From contig NC_030384.2 of assembly GCF_001625215.2 (NCBI RefSeq), positions 46,286,390 to 46,350,389 on the forward strand: 64,000 nt of DNA, written 5' to 3'. Shown one piece after another: positions 48,701-61,158 of the stretch. The notes under the pieces are model-generated. The model was given only the letters and a program-made list of their open reading frames with translations. It had not been told where the DNA came from and did no database searches. This stretch comes from Daucus carota subsp. sativus (Eukaryota > Streptophyta > Magnoliopsida > Apiales > Apiaceae). The first letter of the stretch is position 1. Every line of letters begins with the position of its first letter. A program made the translations under genes and the position numbers.

Positions 48701-51098
48701 ATTCAAAAGGAAACATTTAGATTAAAAATTGAAAATAAGAATTGTGGGAACTTTAAAAAGGCTATTTGACTGATAAGAAAATAATTACCGAAGTAATATG
48801 TACATGATAGTAGAGTATACAAGGAAACATAAAAATCAATAAAATTTGTTTTAGTGCATATTAACGAAGACGATTTTTGTATATTCGTCACCTGAAATCC
48901 AACACTTTACGGTAGATGTAAGATAATTGAGAGTAATGCACAGGAAAAAAACAAAAAATCATCACCAAGGTAAATTGAAGTATTTATCCATATCTACATG
49001 AGTAAATATTAGCCGTCTGTATACTCACTGTAAAGTAGACACCCAAGCTCTTGCTGCACCAGGAGTTTCTGCACTGAGGAAATAATCTTTCTTTTGTGGT
49101 GTCCCAATATCTAAGCAGTTAGTGTAAAGGATCAACTGAATAATCACAGACTAACATGTACAACGAAATGACAAGATTTATGTAGAGAATACAGATTCAA
49201 GCTATAATTTATTTGTCTTGTTACAATCTGCCAAGAACAGCAGGTGCAAAATTGAGTACTGAAAAATGGATACATATACAACAGCCGTCATACTTGGGTA
49301 AACCACTGGGTAATAAGAAACAGATCAGATTAATACAAAACCTCAATGTTAGATGCTCAAAAAGTTGTGCCAAATTACTAAACTACAGTCTTACTGGAAG
49401 TTTACGGGTGATATTGATATTGTGCTATTCGCATCAAAGTTTATGGTTCCCTTAACAGTTGGATCATTTCTCCTCACCCTGGAAGGATTTACAAAATAAA
49501 TATCACATTTCGGGGTAAAATTTAACAAACCAATCTAAATAATGCAAGACCTCTTACTTGTATTCCATCTTCCCAGTTGTTGGGTCCAGGATCACCCACC
49601 TTTCATTCCATTTTCGTAGCTATATACATGAATTCAAAAATTAGGCTGTAAAACTGATAAAATCTCAAATAATTTAAGACCAGTATTGAAGCTCTAAGCA
49701 CATGAATTACACAGGTTATATATTCTCAAAGACTTCTAACTTCGTCAATCAGAATCCATCTTTAAATGGTGTAGTAATATACTAAATCTAAGACCTTAGA
49801 TGTTTTACAGGGTTGCTTCCTGGTAAAACTAATGTCTACAATATATCCCTAGTGGTCTGTAAGCTACTCTTATTCTAGTCATTCATGCATGCATGAATTA
49901 ATGAGTTTTTTATTGAACTGGTACTAGTTTACATACACAAAATTCGAGAGATATGATCGCGTTGCCAGATTTCCCTCATATTGGTGTTTTAGATTATGTA
50001 GTAGCAGCATTATTAGCAAAAGAACAATGTTCAACCATATTCACTATTAAAGGGAACATGATACATCCAGATTCCAGATACACAAGGTAGCCAGGACGGT
50101 TACCCTATCCTATATAAACCAAGATCCTCAAGATCCTCTCCAATTGTATATCACAGATAATTAGTGAATCACATAATTACAAAATATTAACATGCCCAAA
50201 CCCCAGCTACAATATCCTCCAAAAAAGGTTCAAGAAACCACATTAGATAGAACCTCCAAGCCTCATCACCAAGTATACAGAACAAAGATGAACATAAATC
50301 CTTCTTTTTCAACCAGTTTAAGGCAAATTGATCTTAAGCAGTTAAGACTAATGCACATATACAAAGAGTGTTCCAACTTTCACTTACCCGTGCAATTAAT
50401 TACATAGACATGATCCGGAAACAATAACTAAAATATCACAAATATTTCATGGAAATAACAAGTGTATGGTGTAAACATATTCAGGGTGAGTAGTTATCAA
50501 ACACATGGTACTACCAATTCCATTGCAACTCGTTAGTACATTAACTAACACTGCCAAAAACAAGCACATCAATCAACTACATGTGATCAATATCGAATTC
50601 ATACATCTAATAAAAAAACCGATACTAAACCCTCTTTCAGCTAGGGCTTACACCAACAGTCCACAGGAAAAGCTTCAAGACCCGAATTCGATTAATTATC
50701 GGTTTTTCTATCACCCCCTTGTATTTATTTCTCGAAACAGATAAGAAATCAAATAAATCAAGAGGAAAAACATGAAACTAAAAAGCTGAATTGAATGAGC
50801 AAAGAGTAAAAGTTACCGTCTCAGATCGTTTAAGAAGAGGACCCTGTAAAAGATTTTTACCGGACCCAGATGCCAATTGCTTTTTGATCTTGTCCAAGCT
50901 CACTTGTGTATCTCCTTCACTCTGCAAATTCATAATCAAATATTTCAATTAAGCTTACAGATTAATAAAATAAATAATATTAACAATAATACTGTGATCA
51001 ATTGAAAGAATCTAGTAGTCTTGACATAAGTGTGTGTGCGCTCGCGCGCGTGTGGATAGTGTAACTATACTCACGAGATGAGTTCCGTTTGTTGCCAT
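45795..51098 (-). CDS. SWAP70: SWAP70-like PH-domain and coiled-coil protein, 10 exons
   Basis: Exons on the minus strand: 51098-51075, 50921-50817, 49619-49558, 49478-49395, 49305-49274, 49110-49029, 48256-48028, 47272-47045, 46941-46649 and 46158-45795, giving 1503 nt or 500 aa. The PH domain spans about residues 30-135 (LLQGPLLKRSETLRKWNERW; then GTPQKKDYFL; then AARAWVSTL). An Ala-rich linker and a long coiled coil follow, about 205-385 (ELAEKLSETAVAAEAAASAA; AHLWRSELAKARDRVVILEG), then a Ser/Asp-rich tail containing WSDIQATDARIADVREVS. This matches the plant SWAP70 protein along its length. It is reported to bind phosphoinositides and act as a Rho/Rac-type GTPase exchange factor in defence signalling. 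Exon 5 is only 32 nt; both of its splice sites were needed to keep the frame. Confidence 0.94.
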
Positions 51099-54000
51099 GG
51101 ACGATGATCACCGAAGCTGTGTCGGAATACGATGTTTGGTGCGAGGTGACTTTTATTGTTTCTTAATTTGGGACGTTATAACACTCTGTGTTCGTATATG
51201 TTAGCTACTTGGATTGCTATATTCCCTTGTTTGTCAATTATATTGGGCCTGACCCAGATAGATACTGAAAGGCCTGATACCCTCCTTGCCTCATTCAAGG
51301 CCGGCCCAAGTAACAGGTACAGCTAAAACCGGCTAATCTTACATTAATTTATTTCCGGAAAAGTACATAAAATTATAAAACATTTATATTCTTTTAATAT
51401 AATAAAAGCTTATTTTAAAATAGAAGTTGCCAAACTGGACAGTATCTGAGTATCCTGTAATGACAACAAAAACTAAAAAATTTAAAAATTATTGGGACGG
51501 TTTAATTTAAGTTATTTGTTATTTAAAAAAAGTGATTTATAAATGATAAGTAAATTATGATTTATAAAATATTAAAGTATTTGAATAATATGTCTGGTAA
51601 ATTATTTAAATGTTTATATTAATTTACATTTAAGTTACTTGAATGTTTATGATTTAAATTTACAAATTAATAATATTTTTAGTTAGAATTTTGTAATACA
51701 AAGAGCAAGTCAAGCAGCCGAAGACACGGGATAATCCCTTTCATGAAATTGAAAAAAATTAGGTGCAACAAAATTGGAGTAAAGTTTCAATTTTCAGTGC
51801 CAAACATTTGACTTTAACGAGTCAACTTAATTTATGTTCAACATTCCAAATATATGAATGTTTAGGGTCTTGGCATATTTCCAAAAGCTTCGTCGAAATT
51901 AGAGTTCGGTACAAGATTAATACAAACTCAAATAAAATTTGAATTATCAAATCTAATTTTTAACTTCTTATTAATATTAATTTATAGATGTTAAGAACAT
52001 CTCTATTGATAAAAATGATTAGTTAAATTACGTATGTAAAATTTATCACATATATATAATATTATATTTCAAAGATACAGGTTATTAGATGGTCTATATT
52101 TTAAATATATTATTTATTTATTTTTTTTAAAATAAGTCAATTATTTTTTTGACCTGTTTTTCAATAATGAGACAATTATACATTTAAAAAATTCACACAC
52201 ACACATATATATTCTAGAAATAAGGATTTGTTTTTATAAATAGGCAAATCTAAACATTTTACCAGATTTTTAATATTTAATTTTTTAATATAAATATGAA
52301 ATTTTCTTTTCAAATAAACTCTTATTTTCTTGTCAAATAACCAATCAAACACATAATAATTTAACAAATTCCAGATAAGTTCAGAATTAATGCACACAAG
52401 GCTTGTATTTGATTTTTTAAGTTCATCTCCCACTTCTTCCCATTCCCACTGTCGCTTTCTCTCCTTTTTAAATATGGAGGTATTTTCATGAAATAATAAT
52501 TTGAAAGGGAGCAGATTAAAAATTAAGAAGAAAGATGCACATATGTAATTATGTATCCTCATGCCTCATGGGTAGTTGTGTGCAGTGTCTTCTTCACACT
52601 GGTTATGAACCAACGTTGAGAGAATTTTGGACCAATATTATTGGTACACAGAAATACATTATACATGCTCCTAAAATCTACACATTCCAATAGAATGCAG
52701 TGGCAGACATATGTTCCTCCTTTCCATAGCTTAGCACTTACGGTACCCTCCAGCTTCCATTCTTTGTATTTTCTTTTGTTTAGCACCGACCTTAGGGAAC
52801 TCAGGTTTTCAGGTTTTTCAAATTTAGACATGTTTGGAAAAAACTATTTTTCAGCATTTCAATAAGTCAGTTACAAATTTTACTACAAAATCTCAGCAAG
52901 ATGAACAAGAGTTGCCTAGCGATTTTCATTAACGCTTCTAAGACAAGTCCAAAAAGCACGAGTCTATAAAATAATCACATATTCTTCCGCAAACATTACA
53001 TGCAAGAAAGGTTTAATATTTGAATCTATATTCATATTTATTTATTTTATTGAATTTGAATTGGGATTAGGATATTGATTGTTCGTGTCATAATAGCGAA
53101 TCAAGAAATAGCCTAGACGGCTCAAAATTAACATATTTATACAATTTTCATGATTAATGGAGTGGTTGTAACTTATGAAATGGCGTTTGTTTGTAAAGTA
53201 AGATAAGGCATGATGGATAACATATATGTCTAATGTGGATTTATAGAAATGTCCCCGATCCTACAAAACTCTAATTCACAATGGATAAAAAATAGTTCTA
53301 TGGATGAAAAATTAGAGTTTAAAAGTCTTGATTCAGTAAAATATTTTGAGCTATAATTTTGATCAATTTTTATTTATATAATTATATTTTTTGAAATTAT
53401 AGAAATATGTAAGAAAATTATAATAATATATATTGTATATATAATAATTCAAAATAATAATAATATAATATTATTTTGAAATACAATCAATCATTTTATA
53501 TTCATATTCATTTCAGCCAACCACTTTAATCACATGTTATATATCAGACCGTTAATAAATAATATCTGTATAGAATATGTTAAAAACTTACATTGTTATG
53601 TTATATCATTTTCGGTTTCATATTTCCTCCGATCATATTCGACCGTCTAAACTAAATCCTGTTAATAAACATTCGTTTAAATATCCTGGTAATAAAACGT
53701 GTAACATTTCAACTGAAGCACAATTCTCCAAAGCCCAGATCAGGTCATGATCCTTTTTTTCATTTTCCGTGTTCAAGGCGAATATGTATTTCTAATGAAA
53801 GAAAATGGAATTTGTGGCCTTCAATAGTCAATGTTTTGTCATCGAGGTTAATTTGTTTATTTAATTGAATTATGTGGAAGGTAAATCAACCACATTTTGT
53901 TTATAATTACATATAAGATTCCAAAGATTTAAAATTAGCACTAGCCGTGGGTAGCAAATAGGCACCATGACGTTTTCAGAATGTTTCGTCGGATCATATC

Positions 54001-56936
54001 TTTTTTTAGAAGTAAATTAGAATGATACTTACTTAAAAGACACGATTCCTTGTTTAATTATCGGTGAACGGCACAAATGATAAAAGAATCACTGGATTTT
54101 CATTTTATGAAAGCATGCACGGGTGTAACTGTGCAAGTATTTATAACAAGCTAAATTAATTAAGTTTGAGAAACACAGCTTGCAGACAGCAACACTTATC
54201 TATCTATATAATTGAGTTTTGATCAGACAAAACGGACGAAACAGCTAAAAACGTATCTTTAAGAAACTCGTGCTTCTGTATTTTAGTAGGCAACCACATT
54301 ATAATTTTAGTTCTTGTAGATGATTCGTAGTTATTGCCAGCAGTCCTGCGAAACACGCAGTGACCTGAAATTAGTTTATACAAGCTTAAGTTCAACATTT
54401 GTTTTTTGTCAAAACATGGGAACATAAACTTCATTGTGAGTGAAACTCTTTTCCAGTAAAAAAAATTATATATATTTATATAAGTTTTCAGGAAGAAATA
54501 GGGGTTTTCTCATAAATAGCTAAGTTCAAAATTGATTTTGCAAAAATACTATGTCTTTTTAAAATATATTATAAAAATATCAAACTTTTGAAAATATTTG
54601 TATGCAACCCGTTGCAGCCACATACAACCATACTTGTAACCCTGCGGGCCAATTAACTAAACTTGCATGTGCAGCATTAGTTGAATATCATATTTTTACA
54701 AATATTTTCAAAAAAGTTAGTATATTTATAATTTTTCCAAAAAATAATAAAATCGCAAAAAACCTTAAAAAAATGATATTTTTGATGAATTCCCAAACCC
54801 TTTTATGACTATACCTCCCATTTTCTATTCCAACGATTTGAAAGGCTATGTTATCTAAGGTATCCGGAGTATGAACATACTTTCGGTTAGATGATATACC
54901 TTTTTGAACGAAGGAAACTCTGTCCATCTGGATTTGTAACTTTCGATCTTGGTTTAATACAATCGTTTTTGTGACAAAAAAAAAATATTATATACTGAGG
55001 TCTGAGGTAAGGGAAAATAAAAATAAAGTATTCCCTGTATCGGAATATGCATACCAATAAGAATATATATAGAAAATAGTATGAAATAATATAAATTTGA
55101 TATTACACACCCATTATAATCAAATTTAAATTTATCTTTAGAATTATATGATAAAATTTATGATTGAAATATTAAATTTTCAATGTTAACACGGACAAGT
55201 TATTTTCTCATTAGACATTTTTTTTAATATACTGTATTTTTATAATTTATTATGTCGCATGATATCAACTCACTAAACAAATCTTATAATATATTTAAAT
55301 TCGTTTGAGACATTATAATTTTTTTTATGCTTTTAAAGAATCAATATAATTTATAAAAATACTATTGCAAACTTTCAATATTTTAAAAATATTATTTTTA
55401 TAAATTGTTTATAAAAAGCTTGCAACTAAAAAAATCAACTTTATATTGTTTTTGTAAATAATTTATAAAAAAGTTGATATATCTCTAAAAAAAAATTGAT
55501 ATATTTATAAATATTCTTAAAATTTAATACTACCGCCTGACAATTGGTGCACAAGATCAAGAAGAGTGCAGAAGGAACGAGATAATTACACGACATCTTT
55601 CGTTCCATCCACACGTGTCTCGGACGGCCGGTGCAGGAGAACAATAGCTCGACTTAAACGCAGCAGATGAAATTCAAGAGTCTTAGGAGGAAAATAATCG
55701 GAGACTCTCTGACAATATAAGATTGACACGCGTAAAAAACTGTTTAAGAATCGCACACACCTTCATAATATTTTTTTTTCTCTTAGTACATGGTATATAT
55801 CTTACTTTTAATTTATTTGAGCTATGATCACAAAACTTAACTATTTGTGCAAGGTTCTCTTGCATCGATATTGCTTGGTATTAGGTCTGGACATGATATA
55901 CTTGATCGGTTTCACTCAATGAATTAGCTTTCATTAATTTTTTTTTATTATCATTTTTATGAAAAACAGGTTTTATCATAACAAACAACCATTAAACAGT
56001 TCAGATACTTTTGTTTTCACCTGTTCTTAGTTATTCACAGCTCACAACGGGTCTCTTCCTATTTCATACATAACTACAGATTTATATAGAGCAAATAACG
56101 GTCTTACTTAAATCAATAATATTCTTTCTAAAGTAATGTATTCTTGTGTTAACACGGAACCTCATTACCAATACAGGCAAAATGCTAAAAGATCTGAATT
56201 CTTAACATTAATAAATGAAAAAAATTCGAAATTTGAATTTTTCTGCTTAACTCTGCTTTCCCAGAAAATTTTCTAATTACTTTCATTTTATATTATCTCA
56301 AGTGGAGAAGGTACTGAAATAGAATTATAAAAACGTTACAAGCATCCAAAAGAAGGGTCCTCATCAATTCGGGCAATAGTACAACAAAGAGTTGATTTTC
56401 GCAAATATTAATTATATTATAACCGGGTTGAATTTTTCATGTCGTTGGATTTAGGATAAAAGTTAGTGAGATGTAGCTATAAAAATATGTCTTATTCGTG
56501 TTGTAATTTAATCTATCAACTGTATTTCTGTATGTCTACTTTATACATACAGGCAGCTAGAATAAATAAAAGCGCGTATTGTACCCTGGTCATATGATAT
56601 TGCGTACATACATGTCACGCATTCAAAGTTTAAAAAAAGTCACGTTGAAACATCTCTAATCGGCAGACCCTAAAAATATGTACTACAAATCCTGCATTTT
56701 CCTCTATTTCTTCATTCTCTGCACCCAAGACACCTCCATCACAGGCACATTTGTCTCTTCACAATACTCAACAACTTTTCTTGAAACAACCCTTTTTTCA
56801 GCTCTCTGCTGTGTGTATTTTCTTGTTTTATGAGCTCCATTTTCTACTCCCCATAAGCCCTCACTAGTGTTTTTATTTTTAACCCATTATATTATGAGCC
56901 TGTCTGTGAGTTACCATTAGCCAAGCTACCAAAACA
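51099..56936. other. Long AT-rich intergenic region (5.8 kb)
   Basis: Divergent promoters of the SWAP70-like gene (left) and the aspartic protease gene (right) lie at the two ends. Small microsatellites occur (GT/CG-rich near 51030-51055; AC near 52191-52212). I saw no transposon ends, RNA gene or coding exon. The many short open frames look random. Confidence 0.55.
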
Positions 56937-58511
56937 ATGGTGTTCAAAATTTTGTTCGTTGCAATTTTATTTGGTTTCTTAATATTTGTTGATGGAAATA
57001 ATAATCACAATGGCTCTGAGTATAGTGTGATGAAATTGCCGGAGCATGTGAGTTTCAATGCTGTGACTTCTCCTCCTGGTTGTCACCAGGGGATGTTGAA
57101 AAATGATGATGAGAATGAAAGGAACAGGGGAAAAAACCCTGTTAAGCTTCACCTGAAGCACCGCTCGAGTTATCGGAGAATCAAGATTAAAGAATCTGTG
57201 ACTGAGTCAACATCAAGAGACTTGAACAGAATTCAGACTCTGTCTATGAGGATCATGGAGAAGAAGAATCAGAATCAGGTTGCAAGAATGAATAAAAAGG
57301 CTGTGGTGGAAACAAGGCCAGCTGTTTTGCCGGCGGTTTTGTCGGAGCCCGGTGATTCTGGGCAGCTAATGGCGACTCTTGAGTCAGGGGTGAGTCTTGG
57401 GTCAGGGGAGTATTTTATTGATGTGTTTATTGGTAAACCTCCGAAGCATTTCTCTTTGATTCTTGATACTGGTAGTGATCTTAATTGGATTCAGTGTGTG
57501 CCATGTTATGATTGTTTTGAGCAAAATGGTCCTTATTATAATCCGAAAGATTCTGGTTCTTTTCGGAATATTAGCTGCCATGATCCTAGATGTCAGCTTG
57601 TGTCGTCCCCTGATCCGCCGCAGCCTTGTAAGGATGAGAGCCAGACTTGCCCTTATTATTATTGGTATGGAGATAGTTCCAACACTACCGGGGATTTTGC
57701 ACTTGAGACCTTTACAGTGAATTTAACTACGGTCACCGGGGAGTCTGAGTTTAAGGAGGTTGAGAATTTGATGTTCGGCTGTGGACATTGGAACAGAGGT
57801 TTGTTTCACGGAGCTGCAGGATTGTTAGGCCTTGGCAGAGGGCCTCTATCGTTTGCTTCTCAACTGCAATCGTTGTATGGTCACTCGTTTTCGTATTGTC
57901 TTGTGGATAGGAATAGTGATCCGAGTGTTAGTAGCAAGTTGATTTTTGGCGAGGATAAGGATTTGCTAAGCCACAAGGAGCTGAATTTCACTAAATTGAT
58001 GCCAGGGAAAGAGAACCCTGTCGATACATTTTATTACGTGGAAATAAAATCAATTTTAGTAGGCGGAGAAGTGTTAAGTATTCCAGCTGATACTTGGAGT
58101 CTGACAGCTGAAGGCGCTGGAGGAACGATAGTTGATTCGGGTACTACATTGAGTTATTTTTCTGATCCTGCCTACAAAGCAATCAAAGATGCATTTGTGG
58201 AGAAGGTGAAGAATTATCAAGTTATCGACGATTTCCCTATACTTCATCCTTGTTACAATGTGTCAGGAGTGGAGGAACTAGAGTTGCCAGCATTTGGAAT
58301 CCAATTCAGTGATGGGGCAGTCTGGAATTTCCCTGTCGAGAACTACTTCATCAGGCTTGATCCTGAGGAGATTGTTTGTCTGGCGATTCTCGGGACTCCT
58401 CGGTCTGCAATGTCGATAATCGGGAATTATCAGCAGCAGAATTTTCACATACTGTATGACACGAAAAACTCGAGGCTAGGGTTTGCACCTAGAAGATGTG
58501 CTGATCTCTGA
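56937..58511 (+). CDS. Intronless secreted aspartic protease (nepenthesin/pepsin A1 type)
   Basis: A single 524-codon frame. A hydrophobic signal peptide (MVFKILFVAILFGFLIFVDG) opens it. A basic propeptide containing LHLKHRSSY extends to about residue 150, and the mature enzyme follows. The two catalytic aspartates are in DTGSD (Asp177) and DSGTT (Asp400). The Tyr flap lies in the WYGDSS region and the nepenthesin-type Cys-rich insert is CVPCYDCFEQ, then SCHDPRC and CPYYYWYGD. The end, IIGNYQQQNFHILYDTKNSR, is typical of the plant A1B subfamily. Members act in the apoplast, chloroplast or endomembranes in development and defence; the substrate is unknown. The lack of introns is common in this subfamily. 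Confidence 0.95.
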   Translation: MVFKILFVAILFGFLIFVDGNNNHNGSEYSVMKLPEHVSFNAVTSPPGCHQGMLKNDDENERNRGKNPVKLHLKHRSSYRRIKIKESVTESTSRDLNRIQTLSMRIMEKKNQNQVARMNKKAVVETRPAVLPAVLSEPGDSGQLMATLESGVSLGSGEYFIDVFIGKPPKHFSLILDTGSDLNWIQCVPCYDCFEQNGPYYNPKDSGSFRNISCHDPRCQLVSSPDPPQPCKDESQTCPYYYWYGDSSNTTGDFALETFTVNLTTVTGESEFKEVENLMFGCGHWNRGLFHGAAGLLGLGRGPLSFASQLQSLYGHSFSYCLVDRNSDPSVSSKLIFGEDKDLLSHKELNFTKLMPGKENPVDTFYYVEIKSILVGGEVLSIPADTWSLTAEGAGGTIVDSGTTLSYFSDPAYKAIKDAFVEKVKNYQVIDDFPILHPCYNVSGVEELELPAFGIQFSDGAVWNFPVENYFIRLDPEEIVCLAILGTPRSAMSIIGNYQQQNFHILYDTKNSRLGFAPRRCADL

Positions 58512-59701
58512 TGCATATTGTCTAAATAGAAATGTAGGAGTAAAGCTGTATACATTTTGGGTTTAGTGGGAGCAATTAGCACTTTTCCATCCCAAAACGA
58601 GGTAAAAATATATATATATACATGACACCAATTTTTAGCTGTATTTTGCAACATTTGTATGGAATTTTCACATCTTGTTAGCTTAGAAATGTAACACTGC
58701 TGTTATTACAGCTACATTTGATTGTTCATTTTTGTGAGCGTATAAAAGTTTGACCAAACATCACCACATGGCTACAGCATCCATGCAACTTGGTCAAATA
58801 GAAAGTTAAAACCTCTGTGCTACAAAGTTTCAGGTGGGATCGGGGCTTTTACATCGTGTTTAGTTGTGCGTGAGCGTGACAGTGATTTGCCAACGAAACA
58901 ACCGTCTTTGAATTATTTTTTCAGCAGTCCGGAAATGAGTATTAACTCTTGGCTGGGTAAAAATTTACCTGCTGCCACAAAATATATAACTGAAGTTTAT
59001 TCTTTTCACACTGTATCCCCGAGAGCCAGCATCTCCGGCGCTGACCCTTAACTGAAAAAGATAAAATATAAATGAAAATAGTAAAAAATACGTAAAAAGA
59101 ATTTAACTTCAATATCATTAGTTATAATTATAGTTATATTTTTATTTATAATATTTTTAAAGTATACTAAAGAACATATTTTCAAAATATAGCAAATCAA
59201 TATAGCTTGTACAATCGAAACAATTTTTTTTACAAGTTTAACAAATTATACATAATGGTCGGCTAAATTTGACTTTTAAAATATTATGTAGTTCACGGTA
59301 TCTATTGGCTATATCTTAAAACGACATGTTATTATTATTTTAAATATAATATATTATTTGAATATGACTTGACATTTGTTACATATTCGTATTCATTCAA
59401 CAAATATAGTCATTCACATTAATTGGATTATATTTATAGATAAGAATAATGTGACCTTAAAATATAAAATTTAAAAAGAATATTTATAATTTTTTATTTT
59501 TACATACTAACTCATTTTTTAGTTAAGGAATTCTGGTAGAAATTGTTATTGCACAACCATTTTTAGCCGATGCTCCAAAGAACCGGCAGGATAAAAAAGG
59601 GGTTATCTATTTATTGCTCCTTTGGATTATATATTTATTTTTAAAACTTTAGTACAGTATATTAGAAAATACTGAACTTTATAAAATTTTCATTTGTAGA
59701 T
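58512..59701. other. Intergenic DNA downstream of the aspartic protease
   Basis: Protease 3' UTR followed by AT-rich DNA up to the target duplication of the next transposon. No coding signal. Confidence 0.55.
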
Positions 59702-59710
59702 ATATTTGTT

Positions 59711-60363
59711 GGGTCCTTTCCCTGACAAGTGGGAAACGTTTGTCCAACAATCTGTTTCCTAGCCGTTGGATCAACGATCCAACGGCCGGGACAAAACAAA
59801 TTTTTTTTAACGATTTGCTCTTTTTTCCCGCGGATACTAAGGTTTCCGCGCTTTGTTACGCGGATATCCGCTGTTAATTTGCGCAGACATACCAAAAAAA
59901 GGTTAAAACTATGAAATTCCCACTGTTGTGCGAGATTGATTAGAGTGAATAGGTTGAGTTTGGAGCCGAGCGCAGAGGGTGTGTTTGTTAGTTTGGGGAA
60001 GCACCCATTCGGCCGCCGGTCGGAGAAAGAAGGCGGGTAGGAGCGGATGGCTACAAGATTAAAGGTGGGGATGTCTTGGCTCAGGCTGTGTCGGAGCCCG
60101 CGTTGTGTTAGTGGTGCGTGACGGTTTTGACTTCCCCGACAGTCAGGGATGGGAGGAGCACGGCGGCGATCAGGAGGGCGAGGAGCATGGGCGGCGATCA
60201 GGAGCGGGATCGATATGGTGTGTGTATTGTGTTGGATCTAACTTTAATTTATGGTGTATCTGCGTAAAAGTACAGTGGAAGCTCTTGTATCCGCGGTTAT
60301 TATGCGCCGATCGTTAAAATTTTTTTGTTTGCCCTGACAATCAGTTGTCAGAGAACAAGACCC
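59711..60363. mobile_element. Mutator-type element (653 bp) with GC-rich core, candidate Pack-MULE
   Basis: It starts GGGTCCTTTCCCTGACAA and ends TTGTCAGAGAACAAGACCC, an imperfect TIR. Inner parts also pair: CCGCGGATAC near 59829 against GTATCCGCGG near 60287, and TTAACGATTTG near 59808 against CGATCGTTAA near 60308. A perfect 9-bp duplication ATATTTGTT lies at 59702-59710 and 60364-60372. The core at about 59970-60220 is far richer in GC than everything around it, as if captured from a gene. It has no intact reading frame of note. Confidence 0.88.
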
Positions 60364-60372
60364 ATATTTGTT

Positions 60373-61158
60373 TCATCGCTCAACTATAAGGTGAAAGTAG
60401 CGGTCTTTTTAAGCTAGGCTTGTAATCCTGCTGCGGTCTAGCTAGTAGGCCTTATAGAACACCTCACATGTTCTTAAATTATTGGCCCAACACTTTCCGC
60501 TCGGCCCAAACTATGCAGTGAATGCTCAACTGGAACTTTTCCTTGATGTATCACTTTCGTACAGTCTACAATGGTGTTAAATTTTATTCTAAAATTCAAA
60601 ATAAAACGCTTTTAAAAATCTGATTGCCCAGCATTTTGAAATCTTAAATATTATTTTATGCAGTGTTTCATTCTGAAATTGAAATTACTTTTTATTTTTT
60701 ACTGATTTTCATATTTAAAAAATTTGAGTCATCAAATTTAATAAAAAAATATTTCGGATCATTCAAGTAATTCTGATTTTTTTTTTTTGAAAGTAAGTAA
60801 TTCTGATACTTGAAACGTTACTTGTTGTAATCGTACTCGTGATATACTGGTATACGGGCATTTTCTCGCGGAAATGGTACTTTTGTAGATTGCTACTTCG
60901 ACCAGTAAAGGAAAAGAAGATTGGCGGTAGCGATGATGAATGAATTGGCTTCACTGTAGCACTAAAGTAACAGACAGTTTGAAAACATTCCAAGAGCTTT
61001 GTTCCAATTCATCAACTACCTCCTCACTCATCACAATCTCTCTCCCATAACTCTCTCTCAATCGAACCACCTCCTCACTAATCTCTCTCTCTCTCTCACT
61101 ATCGATGCCCTAATTCTTCGTATTAATTAAACACTTGATTCCAGAACATTCTATAATA
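60373..61158. other. Promoter and 5' UTR region of VPS16
   Basis: Little coding signal. The 5' leader close to the ATG contains CT runs (61025-61100, CTCTCTCTCTCTCACT type), common in plant housekeeping leaders. Confidence 0.55.

Noticed and set aside
51099-56936. Many 60-130 codon frames in the large intergenic region
   Set aside because: All are AT-driven, lack splice or homology support and are not conserved-looking.
60105-60317. 70-codon frame in the GC-rich core of the element at 59711
   Set aside because: No family resemblance; low-complexity Gly/Glu content follows from repeated GGCGATCAGGAG words. Treated as part of the transposon.
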